NCBI GenBank assembly: GCA_034428935.1
Contig: DAOUHB010000020.1
Span: 1 to 64,000 of the forward strand
Length of the DNA: 64,000 nucleotides
Direction of reading: 5' to 3'
From: JAAYZQ01 sp034428935
GTDB taxonomy: Bacteria; Chloroflexota; Anaerolineae; JAAYZQ01
Within the stretch, counting starts at the first letter, position 1, and each line of letters opens with the position of its first letter. A model generated the notes under the pieces. The model worked only from the letters and a program-made list of their open reading frames with translations, had not been told where the DNA came from and did no database searches. Positions 42,567 through 50,536 of the stretch are shown here, one piece after another. A program made the translations under genes and the position numbers.

Positions 42567-44330
42567 ATGGGTGAACTGGGAGAGCGGCTGCGCGCCGCCC
42601 GCGAGGAGAAAGGTCTTACCCTGGAGGAGGTCGCCGAGGCGACCAGGATGCCCCTCAATTACCTCCAGGCCCTGGAGAACGAGGAGCTGGCTCGATTCAC
42701 CAGTGAGCTCCATGCGCGCGGCTTCTTGCGAAACTATGCTTCTTTCCTGGACCTGGACGTCCAGGAGACCATCGCAACGTACGACGCGGTGCGCACCGCT
42801 GGCGGTCGCCGCAAGGCCCCATTGCCGCTGCCCGCGCCTGCCCAGGGCAAGCCGCCCGCCCGCCGTTCGTTCCTCGCCACCGACCTGCTGCTGGGCCTGG
42901 TGGCGGTGGCGATCCTTGGATTGGGCGTCTTTGCGGCCTATGTGCGCAACAACCACGTCGAGCCGACGCCAACGGTCGGCCCGCCGCCCACACCGACTGC
43001 GACGCCCCTTCCCGTCTACACGGGGACGTCCTACGAGATGGACGTCTATCTCGACTACCCTGCCCACGCCCTGGATGTCAAGCAGCGCATCGACTATACC
43101 AACCCGACCAGCCAGACGCTGTCCAACCTGATGCTAAACATCCACGCCAACCACTTCAAGAACACCTTCAAGCTGAACGACATTCGGGTCGACGTCGACG
43201 GCGAGTGGGAGCGGCCCGAGACCGCTCCGCTGGACGTCACCCTGCGCCTGGAGCTGCCGGCGCCCCTCAAGCCGGGGGAACACGTGGCTCTCATGCTCGA
43301 CTATTCCCTGAAGCTGCCCAGCATCAGTCCCGATTCCGAGTTCATCCGCGGCAGCTTTGGCTACTCCAAGCGGGCCATCAGCCTGGGAAATTGGTACCCG
43401 GTGATGGCCCCCTACCGCGAGCAGGAGGACAAGGGCTGGTACGGCCAGACCTACTTCGAGATCGGTGATCCCTACGTCACCGAGATTGCCGATTATCGGG
43501 TGTCCATCACCACCACACAGGGTGTGATCCTGGCAGGCACCGGCGTGGAGACGCACGCCGGCAACCACTGGGTGTACGACGCGAAGCAGGTCCGCTCCTT
43601 TGCCCTGGCGGCCAGCGACCAGTACATGGTCTCCACGGCCAACGTGGCCGGCGTCAACCTGCACTCCTATTATTTTCCCAGCAACGAGGAAGCGGGCAAG
43701 GTTGCACTGGATACGGCCGGGAGGGCCATGGAGCTATTCACCGAGCTTTACGGGCCCTATCCCTACGCCAACTATCGAATCGCCGAGACCGAGTTCGCGG
43801 GCGGCATGGAGTTCTCGGGCATGACCTTTCTTGGCTCTGCCTTCTATGACGCCTACGACGGGACCTCGCGCACGCCCCTCATCCCGCTGACCGCCCACGA
43901 GGTCTCGCACCAGTGGTTCTACGGCCTGGTAGGCAATGACCAGATCGTCGAGCCCTGGCTCGACGAGGCCCCGGCCGAGTACAGTGGCTTCTTGTACTAT
44001 GAGCGCTACCTGCCCGACGACGTGGACTGGTGGTGGTTCTATGCCGTTGACCAGTGGGCGCCGGCGGGCAAGATCGACCAGATCCTCTACCTGTTCCGGA
44101 ACAACCGCGAGTACATGGATGCCGTCTACCGCCGCGGAGCGCAGTTCATGCGCGATCTCCGCGAGGTGATGGGCGACCCCGCCTTCTTTGGGTTCCTGGG
44201 CGAATATCAGCGCCGCCACGCCTATCGGCTGGCCCGCTCCCGCGACTTTTTCACGCTGGTGCAAGAGTACACCACGGCGGACCTGATGCCTCTCCAAGAA
44301 GAGTACTTCCGCCAGAGGATCCTGCCCTAG
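42567..44330 (+). CDS. RodZ-like HTH and membrane helix fused to an extracellular M1 metallopeptidase
   Basis: 587 residues with an unusual order. Residues 1-75 are a RodZ/HTH_25-type helix-turn-helix (GERLRAAREEKGLTLEEVAE, HARGFLRNYASFLDLDVQET). A membrane helix spans ~103-127 (FLATDLLLGLVAVAILGLGV), then a Pro/Thr linker (TPTVGPPPTPTATPLP). Residues ~150-587 are an M1 (aminopeptidase N-like) domain with the substrate motif EFAGGMEFSGM (~410) and the zinc site HEVSHQWFYG...PWLDEAPAEY, which fits HExxH-x18-E. The HTH should be cytoplasmic and the peptidase outside. RodZ links MreB to wall synthesis, so a wall-linked protease is a reasonable inference. The ATG at 42567 starts directly at the HTH. 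Confidence 0.87.
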   Translation: MGELGERLRAAREEKGLTLEEVAEATRMPLNYLQALENEELARFTSELHARGFLRNYASFLDLDVQETIATYDAVRTAGGRRKAPLPLPAPAQGKPPARRSFLATDLLLGLVAVAILGLGVFAAYVRNNHVEPTPTVGPPPTPTATPLPVYTGTSYEMDVYLDYPAHALDVKQRIDYTNPTSQTLSNLMLNIHANHFKNTFKLNDIRVDVDGEWERPETAPLDVTLRLELPAPLKPGEHVALMLDYSLKLPSISPDSEFIRGSFGYSKRAISLGNWYPVMAPYREQEDKGWYGQTYFEIGDPYVTEIADYRVSITTTQGVILAGTGVETHAGNHWVYDAKQVRSFALAASDQYMVSTANVAGVNLHSYYFPSNEEAGKVALDTAGRAMELFTELYGPYPYANYRIAETEFAGGMEFSGMTFLGSAFYDAYDGTSRTPLIPLTAHEVSHQWFYGLVGNDQIVEPWLDEAPAEYSGFLYYERYLPDDVDWWWFYAVDQWAPAGKIDQILYLFRNNREYMDAVYRRGAQFMRDLREVMGDPAFFGFLGEYQRRHAYRLARSRDFFTLVQEYTTADLMPLQEEYFRQRILP

Positions 44331-44334
44331 CGCC

Positions 44335-46845
44335 ATGGGACGGACAGAGCGCGGAGGATTGTTCGTCAGCCTGATCGCCAGCCTGTTGGTGGGGCTGCTG
44401 GCCATTCCGGCCCCTGCCCGGCCATCTGGGGACCAGGCTACGCTGCCCTCCGCCGTCGTCGCGACCGCCACGGTAGAACCCTCCCCACCCCCGCCCTCCG
44501 CGACGGCTACAGGGCAGGGGGGTTCGGCGACTCCGTCCGCCACGGCCACGCCTGAAGAGATCCCGGCCAGTCCTACCGCGACCTTGACATCCCGCCCTTC
44601 CGCTACGGCGGCGGACCAGGCTACCCGGCCCGTCCCCACGCCTCGCCCGACCGCGGAGGTCGCCGGCGTGGTCATCGGCCATTCTGTCGAGGGGCGGCCC
44701 CTGACAGCGTACCCCTTTGGCGAGGGGCCCCACAAGATCGTCCTGGTGGGCAACATCCACGGTGGCTTTGAGCCGGCCACCCACGAGCTGGCCCGGATGC
44801 TCGTCGCCCACTTCCAAGCTCACCCCGGCGACGTGCCGGCCGGGGTCAGCCTCTGGATCCTGCCCACCGTGAACCCTGACGGCCTGGCAGCCGGCGAGCG
44901 CCAGAACGCCAACGGCGTGGACCTCAACCGCAACGCCGACACCAATATGGATGGCTGCGCCGGCAACGACTGGTCCCCCGACACATCCGACAGCGACGGT
45001 CTTCACCCCGGCGGCGGCGGCCCGCATCCCTTCTCCGAGCCCGAGGCCGTGGCCGTGCGCGACTTCCTGGATGATGCCTGGGTGGCTGTATTCTACCACA
45101 GCGCCGCCGAGGCCATCTATGTCGATAGCTGCCAGCGCCACCTGCCCTCGGCCCGGCTGGCCCAGGTGCTTTCCGAAGCCACCGGCTACCCCGTGCCTCC
45201 CGAGGGCTGGGTCGGTTATCCCATCACCGGCGATTTCGCCGACTACCTGGCCGGCGATGGCGTGGCGGCCGTCACCGTTGAGCTGACGAACCACGAGGAT
45301 CCCGAGTTCGAGCGCAACCTGGCCGGCGTCCAGGCCCTCCTCGCCGCAGCCGACGAGATCGCCGCCGCCGACGCGGCCGGGACCGGGGCGCGCCTCACCT
45401 GGCTGGAGCCTTCCGCTGCGGGCAACACCGGAGCATGGCAATACCCGAACAACAGCTTTGTGCATCCCCTGGCCCTGGAGGTCATGGACCAGGACGCCTA
45501 TCTCCTCGACGGCGGGCGGGTGCTGGCAATTGACCTGGCCGGCGACGGGAGCCCGAGCGTCATCCTGGCCCCCGGCGACAGCGTGGAGGGTGTCCGCGTC
45601 CTGGAACCCCTGGATCTGGCCGCCGGTGACCGGGTCCTCCTCGTCCTGGACCGGGCCGGCGACGTCTATCGCTACGAACCGGAGGGCGAGACCTGGTCGG
45701 TGGAACGCTACGACCGGCCGGCAGGCGCAACCTACGATCACTATTTTGTGGCGCTGGCCCGCCAGGGCAGCGACAACTATTTGCTGGAGACAACCCACGA
45801 GCAGGTGTGGCGCTTCGAGGAAGGGCAGCGGGGGTCCGCCTGGGCCAAGCTGCCCCAGAGCCGCGACGTGGACGTCGCGGCCGGTGCCGGCAGCGTCTAT
45901 GCCCTCACCCGGGCACTGAACAGCCCCGCTGGCAGCCTGTTCCGCTACGGCGCGGGCGGGCGCCAGAACACCGGCTTTGAGCCCGGCACGCGCCTGATGC
46001 ATCCCCGCCAGGTCGCGGCCACGGAGGAAGCCGTGTACGTGCTCGACCGGGCAGGCCGCCGCCTCCTGACGCTGGATCCGGGCAGTGGCGACCTGGTCGA
46101 GATCTACCAGTTCCAGGACCGCCGGGCGGTGAGCGCCGTGTGGGTGGCAGGCGATGGCAACCGCCTGATCCTGGCCGGGCACGACGCCCTCTACTTTTAC
46201 GGCGAGGCGGAGCGGCAGGCCGTCGTCGAGGATGAGGCGGCCGTGATGCACGGCCCGCAGCCCCATGACCTCGAGCTCCTGGAGGACTGGCGCGGCCTGC
46301 GGATGCCCATCGACGGCGCCCACCTGACCAGCCGCGACTTTCAACTGCCCGGCGCGCCGCGGCACTATCGCCTGGGCGTGCACGAGGGCATGGACTTTTA
46401 CGGGCACACAGCGGGTGTGCCCATTGACCGCAGCACGCGCGTCCTCGCCGTGGCGGACGGCGTCGTCGTCCGCGCCGCCCTGGACTATCAGAACCTGACG
46501 GCCGCCCAGAGCGCGGCCTATGCTGCCCGCAGCCGTGAGCTGGGCTACACACCCGACGACGTGCTGGACGGGTATCGCGGGCGGCAGGTCTGGATCGACC
46601 ACGGCAACGGGCTGGTGTCGCACTATGCCCACCTGAGCAGCATCGCGCCCGGCATCGTCGAGGGCGCGGACGTCACCCGGGGCCAGGTCATTGCCATGGT
46701 GGGCAACTCCGGGACACCCGGCTCTGTGGACAGCCAGACCTACGACGTGCACCTGCACCTGGAGCTGTGGTTCGGCGATCACTTTGTCGGACAGTTCCTG
46801 CGGCCCATCGAGGCCCGGGAGTGGTTGGAAAAGATGCTGCAATGA
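44335..46845 (+). CDS. Exported bifunctional M14 carboxypeptidase-M23 endopeptidase
   Basis: 836 residues. N-terminal signal or anchor (~8-28), a Ser/Thr/Pro-rich linker to ~110, then an M14 zinc carboxypeptidase (~112-345): VLVGNIHGGFEPATHELARM, VNPDGLAAGERQNANGVDLN, VFYHSAAEAIYV, and the catalytic-type Glu in AAVTVELTNHED. A middle of about 300 residues has short repeated strands resembling a beta-propeller (VYALTRALNSPAGSLFRYGA, VYVLDRAGRRLLTLDPGSGD). The C-terminus (~645-836) is M23/LytM: GVHEGMDFYGHTAGVPID (HxxxD), SHYAHLSSIAPG, DVHLHLELWFGD (HxH). Both ends should cut peptidoglycan peptides: M14 trims, M23 cleaves cross-bridges. The first zinc motif is HGGFE, one residue longer than classical HxxE. 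Gene starts 4 bases after the HTH-M1 stop. Confidence 0.85.
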   Translation: MGRTERGGLFVSLIASLLVGLLAIPAPARPSGDQATLPSAVVATATVEPSPPPPSATATGQGGSATPSATATPEEIPASPTATLTSRPSATAADQATRPVPTPRPTAEVAGVVIGHSVEGRPLTAYPFGEGPHKIVLVGNIHGGFEPATHELARMLVAHFQAHPGDVPAGVSLWILPTVNPDGLAAGERQNANGVDLNRNADTNMDGCAGNDWSPDTSDSDGLHPGGGGPHPFSEPEAVAVRDFLDDAWVAVFYHSAAEAIYVDSCQRHLPSARLAQVLSEATGYPVPPEGWVGYPITGDFADYLAGDGVAAVTVELTNHEDPEFERNLAGVQALLAAADEIAAADAAGTGARLTWLEPSAAGNTGAWQYPNNSFVHPLALEVMDQDAYLLDGGRVLAIDLAGDGSPSVILAPGDSVEGVRVLEPLDLAAGDRVLLVLDRAGDVYRYEPEGETWSVERYDRPAGATYDHYFVALARQGSDNYLLETTHEQVWRFEEGQRGSAWAKLPQSRDVDVAAGAGSVYALTRALNSPAGSLFRYGAGGRQNTGFEPGTRLMHPRQVAATEEAVYVLDRAGRRLLTLDPGSGDLVEIYQFQDRRAVSAVWVAGDGNRLILAGHDALYFYGEAERQAVVEDEAAVMHGPQPHDLELLEDWRGLRMPIDGAHLTSRDFQLPGAPRHYRLGVHEGMDFYGHTAGVPIDRSTRVLAVADGVVVRAALDYQNLTAAQSAAYAARSRELGYTPDDVLDGYRGRQVWIDHGNGLVSHYAHLSSIAPGIVEGADVTRGQVIAMVGNSGTPGSVDSQTYDVHLHLELWFGDHFVGQFLRPIEAREWLEKMLQ

Positions 46846-46857
46846 TCGATAGCTTCA

Positions 46858-46894
46858 GCAGGCCACCCACGGTCGCCCATGCTTTGTGGCCTGC
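46858..46894 (+). repeat. 9-bp inverted repeat between the M14-M23 and beta-lactamase-like genes
   Basis: GCAGGCCAC (46858-46866) and GTGGCCTGC (46886-46894) are exact reverse complements around a 19-base loop. It lies in the 67-base gap, ending 6 bases before the GGGAGG ribosome site of the next gene. There is no T-run, so a translation or RNA-stability element is more likely than a terminator. Confidence 0.7.
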
Positions 46895-46912
46895 GTGCGA
46901 GGGAGGTCGGCG

Positions 46913-48844
46913 ATGACCATCAAGCGAGGAGTGCTGCTGATCCTGCTGGTGGCCCTGATCGCGGGCGGACTGGTAGCCTGGAATCAATACCGCAGCGTGC
47001 GGAGTGCGTACGACGATTATCGAGCCCGGATCCAGCCGGGTGTCGAAATAGCCGGGATCGCCGTGGGCTGGCATACGGCAGAAGAGGCCACCCAGAAGGT
47101 CGAGGAGCAGGTGGTGGCTCCTTACGAGCGCGATTTCATCCTGCATTACGCCGATCAAGAGATCGCGTTGTCCCCGACCCGCGACCTGGGCTTCCAGGTG
47201 CCGGTGGAGACCATGGTGAGCGAGGCCGTGGACCTCAGCCACCAGTACGATTACTGGGAGGGCTTTCGCGCCTGGCTCCAGGGCCAGGCCTTCCCCCTGG
47301 ATCTCGAGATACCCCTGACCATGGACTGGGACCAGGAGGCGACTACCCGCTTCCTGGAAGAGGTGGCCGAAACCCACGACGTCGCGCCCAGGCAGCCCAT
47401 GATCGACGTCCAGGATCGCACCTTTATCCCCGGGCAGCCGGGATACCGCCTGAACGTGGAGCTGGCGGCGGACATGGTCAACGAACAGGTGCCCGACCCC
47501 TCGCAGCGCGAGGTCAAGCTCCCCCTCGGTACCTCCGAGCCGGACCAGAGCCGGGCACGCATCGAGTCCATGCTCGCTACGCTGGCGCCCGTCATGGCGC
47601 AGGATCCACAGCCGCCCAGCTTTTACACCGCCACGGTGCCCATCAGCACCACCGGCGGCATCGAGGGCACGCCCACGGTCGACTACACCGGGCCGCTCAC
47701 CTGGACCTTTCCCCACTTTGCCACCTACACCGGCCCCTTGACCCAGACCACCGGCTTCTTTTTCGACCCTGGCGAGCCGGGCTATACCTTTAACGTCACG
47801 CGGGCCACGACCCTCGTCGAGCTGTCGCTCCGGGGCGGTGTGAACACGCCGTTTACCTTCGAGCCGGACCTTGTGCCGCCGCCGCCCATCACCCCCTCAC
47901 TCCTGCTCCCACCCCTGAAGGCGCGCCTGGCCGAGTTCCCGGGCGTGACCAGCATCCTGGTCAAGAACCTGGATACCGGCGAGACCGTCTACGAGTCGGG
48001 CGTGGACCATATTATGTCGGGCATGAGCCTGGTCAAGATCGGGATCATGATCGAGACCTATGTGCATTACGGCGGCGAGGTGGACGAAACCACCCACGAA
48101 GAGCTGCTCAAAATGCTGGGAAGCGAATCCAGCAACCTCAGCGCCAACCTGTTGATGGCGGCCGTGGGCAACGAATCGGCCACCGCCGGCGCGGCCAAAG
48201 TCACGGCCACCATGCGCCGCCTGGGCCTGAGCAACTTTTACCTATGTGCGCCCTTCCGCCTGGTGGAGGACGCGGGCCGCCAGGACGGCTACGTCCGTGC
48301 GCGGGAGCCGGCAGGCAGCCAGGTCGTCTGGGTTTCCAATTGGACGGCCGCCGGATGGGCGCTGCAGTCGGCGCAGACGCCGCGCTACGACCGCTGTGTG
48401 CGGGCCACGCCGCGAGAGATGGCCGACCTGGTGGAAATGATCTATGACTGCACCCAGGGCGAGGGGCTGCTGCCCGAGGCGTACCCCAATGTTTTTAGCC
48501 CCCAGGCGTGCGAGGAGATGATCGACATCATGGCCGCCAACGACCTGCGCAATATGTTGGGCGCGGGCATTCCGGCCGAGGTCAAGCTGGCCCACAAGCA
48601 CGGATTCTCGGGCTATGGGGTCTCCTGGGGCGACACGCGCGCCGAGGTGGGCATCGTCTATGCCCCGGGTGCCACCTGGCTCGTCAGCTTTTATATCTGG
48701 CAGGACACCGACTGGATCGACTGGGGAATCAACCAGCCGCTGTATCGCGACGTGAGCAACATGCTCTACAACTACTTTAGCCCCGCCGAGCCCTTCTGGC
48801 CACTGCCCGAGTGGGCCCCGGACCCGGAGGCGCCGGCGAGCTAG
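46913..48844 (+). CDS. Membrane-anchored peptidoglycan-binding/class A beta-lactamase-fold protein
   Basis: 643 residues. One N-terminal helix (~5-25, GVLLILLVALIAGGLVAWNQ), then a VanW/PG_binding_4-like region (PGVEIAGIAVGWHTAEEATQ, DRTFIPGQPGYRLNVELAAD). The C-terminal ~300 residues follow the class A beta-lactamase/D-Ala carboxypeptidase fold: SGMSLVKIGIMIETY (SxxK, ~370), GSESSNLSANLLMAA in place of the SDN loop, and LAHKHGFSGYGVSWG in place of KTG. Such proteins bind or act on wall peptides; resistance is not implied. The start ATG 46913 has GGGAGG 6 bases before it. The stop shares a CTAG with the MOSC gene on the other strand. Confidence 0.82.
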   Translation: MTIKRGVLLILLVALIAGGLVAWNQYRSVRSAYDDYRARIQPGVEIAGIAVGWHTAEEATQKVEEQVVAPYERDFILHYADQEIALSPTRDLGFQVPVETMVSEAVDLSHQYDYWEGFRAWLQGQAFPLDLEIPLTMDWDQEATTRFLEEVAETHDVAPRQPMIDVQDRTFIPGQPGYRLNVELAADMVNEQVPDPSQREVKLPLGTSEPDQSRARIESMLATLAPVMAQDPQPPSFYTATVPISTTGGIEGTPTVDYTGPLTWTFPHFATYTGPLTQTTGFFFDPGEPGYTFNVTRATTLVELSLRGGVNTPFTFEPDLVPPPPITPSLLLPPLKARLAEFPGVTSILVKNLDTGETVYESGVDHIMSGMSLVKIGIMIETYVHYGGEVDETTHEELLKMLGSESSNLSANLLMAAVGNESATAGAAKVTATMRRLGLSNFYLCAPFRLVEDAGRQDGYVRAREPAGSQVVWVSNWTAAGWALQSAQTPRYDRCVRATPREMADLVEMIYDCTQGEGLLPEAYPNVFSPQACEEMIDIMAANDLRNMLGAGIPAEVKLAHKHGFSGYGVSWGDTRAEVGIVYAPGATWLVSFYIWQDTDWIDWGINQPLYRDVSNMLYNYFSPAEPFWPLPEWAPDPEAPAS

Positions 48845-49299
48845 CTATCTTCTTTGCCGAGGGGTAGAATCTCGTCGCCGGCCGACACGGTGCCGCCCGT
48901 GACGATGCCGCAAAAGATGCCCTTGACGGGCAAGAGGGAGTGCCCCTGGAAGCTGTAGGTGTGGGCAATCTCCGGGGGCTTGCCCAACTGCTCGACCTCC
49001 AACACTACCTGGCTGCCCACCTGGAGCCGATCGCCAACTTGTAGCGCGCTGGTGTCGAGCCCTTCTGTGCTGAGGTTCTCCGCAAAGCTGCCCGGAACCG
49101 CGTCGATGCCCCACTCCCTGCTCGCCGCTTCGACTTCCTCCCAGGCCAGGAGGCTGATCTGCCAGCGTCCGGGTCGGGGCGGCCCGGCGTGGCTGTCGCC
49201 CACCAGCCCCCAGCCGGCGCGCAGCTCTCCGCGGCCCACGTCCGTCTTGGGCTCGTTCCTGTCGTCGCTCCGACACACAGCCTTGATCCTGCCTGCCAC
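48841..49299 (-). CDS. MOSC-domain protein lacking the usual cysteine
   Basis: 152-residue single MOSC domain. Fold landmarks: GRIKAVCRSDDRNEPKTDVG, GWGLVGDSHAGPPRPGRWQI, PGSFAENLSTEGLDTSALQV, GDRLQVGSQVVLEVEQLGKP, and LLPVKGIFCGIVTGGTVSAG. MOSC proteins handle sulfur or molybdenum cofactor through a conserved Cys in a GKxC motif; here that position reads GKPP, and a second usual Cys is also replaced. A Cys in GIFC is elsewhere. The start is GTG at 49299 after GGGAGGG. Last gene of the PadR-Mrp-YibE/F-MOSC unit. Confidence 0.8.
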   Translation of the reverse strand: MAGRIKAVCRSDDRNEPKTDVGRGELRAGWGLVGDSHAGPPRPGRWQISLLAWEEVEAASREWGIDAVPGSFAENLSTEGLDTSALQVGDRLQVGSQVVLEVEQLGKPPEIAHTYSFQGHSLLPVKGIFCGIVTGGTVSAGDEILPLGKEDS

Positions 49300-49324
49300 G
49301 ATTTCCCTCCCGTCGTCGCGCGAA

Positions 49325-50509
49325 TTAGCCCACCGCCTGGCCCGCGCCGTCTGCCGGTGCCGCGCCCTGGCCTGCGCCCCGGCGCCGGGCGACGGTCGCG
49401 GCCAGGACGCTGGTGAGGGGCACGCCCGCCAATAAGCCCAGGCTGCCCACAAGGGTACGGACAATCTCCTCGGCAATGATCTGCCGGTTGAGGGTCATGC
49501 CCAGGGGTTCGGCGTTGGCCGAGATGAGCAGCACCAGGGGAAGGGCGGCGCCCACGTAGGCCAGCAGCAGGGTATTGACCATGGCGGCGATGTGGTCCCG
49601 GCCGATGACCATGCCGTGGCGCAGGAGAGCCAGCCAGGAGAGGTTCGGGTTGGCGCTGCTCAACTCGAAAAGGGCCGACGACTGGCCGATGGCCACGTCG
49701 TCGAGGGCGCCCAGGGTGCCGATGATGATGCCCGCCAGCAGCAGGCCCCGCGTGTCCAGGTGCACGCCGGCGACCTGGAGGAAGCTGGCCTCTTCGGCGC
49801 CAAAGCCCGAAAGCCGGGCCCAACCTACGAACCAGGCGGCCAGGAGGCCGGTGAGCACCAGGCTGAGGAGCAGGCCGGCCACAGCCACGTGGGTTTTGGA
49901 CCGCCAGCCATAGACCAGGTAGAGGCTCACGGCCATCATGACCACCGAGCCGGTGACGGCGATGAACACCGGGTCGCGCCCCGCCAGGATCTGGGGCACG
50001 ACGAACCAGATGACCATGGCCAGGCTGACGGCCATGCCCAGGAGCGAGCGCAAGCCCTGCCAGCGGCTGAGGAGCAGGGTTGCGGCCACGAACAGCAGCG
50101 TGAGCCACACGAGGGGAGCACTGCGCACGTGGTCGGTGATGAAAAACAGGTCCTCGCCCTCGACCGAGCGCAGATGCTCGACAAAGACGCGGTCGCCGGC
50201 GGCAAAGAGCTGGCTTTCGTTGGTCACGGTCAGGAGCCCGTGCTCCACCTCCAGCTCCTGGCCCGACCAGAAACCGCCCTCCAGTCGCAGCCTCAGGCGC
50301 TGATAGGGTTGGGCAAACTCGCCCTCGCCGGCCACCCCTTCTTCCACGACCTCAAGGATGCGGCCGCGCAGGACCTCGCTCTCACCCGCGGCCAGATCGG
50401 CGCCGCCAGGCGCGGGCGCCTGGCGGCCGCCGATAGCGGCCAGCGCGGCAAAGATCAGGATGGCAATGACGCCGCCGACGATCCAGCCGGCACGGTTGGA
50501 ACGAAACAC
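49325..50509 (-). CDS. YibE/F-like membrane protein
   Basis: 394-residue membrane protein. One helix near residues 10-28, an outer beta-rich domain of ~110 residues (VLRGRILEVVEEGVAGEGEF, GDRVFVEHLRSVEGED), then about seven helices carrying YibE/F family blocks: LLSRWQGLRSLLGMAVSLAM, LLLAGIIIGTLGALDDVAIG, QSSALFELSSANPNLS, HGMVIGRDHIAAMVNTLLLA and EIVRTLVGSLGLLAGVPLTS. The family function is not established; transport is suspected. It is 27 bases after Mrp and 25 before MOSC on the same strand. Confidence 0.83.
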   Translation of the reverse strand: MFRSNRAGWIVGGVIAILIFAALAAIGGRQAPAPGGADLAAGESEVLRGRILEVVEEGVAGEGEFAQPYQRLRLRLEGGFWSGQELEVEHGLLTVTNESQLFAAGDRVFVEHLRSVEGEDLFFITDHVRSAPLVWLTLLFVAATLLLSRWQGLRSLLGMAVSLAMVIWFVVPQILAGRDPVFIAVTGSVVMMAVSLYLVYGWRSKTHVAVAGLLLSLVLTGLLAAWFVGWARLSGFGAEEASFLQVAGVHLDTRGLLLAGIIIGTLGALDDVAIGQSSALFELSSANPNLSWLALLRHGMVIGRDHIAAMVNTLLLAYVGAALPLVLLISANAEPLGMTLNRQIIAEEIVRTLVGSLGLLAGVPLTSVLAATVARRRGAGQGAAPADGAGQAVG

Positions 50510-50536
50510 GGCTCGCCCTTGGCTCTCCGGGCCTGG

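Noticed and set aside
44251..46842. Long - strand frame of 863 codons opposite the M14-M23 gene
   Set aside because: Shadow of a GC-rich gene; no start signal or motif, while the + strand shows two zinc peptidase signatures.
46913..48844. Antibiotic-resistance beta-lactamase
   Set aside because: The active-site loops differ (SSN for SDN, KHG for KTG) and the fold is joined to a wall-binding region, which fits a wall-associated protein better.
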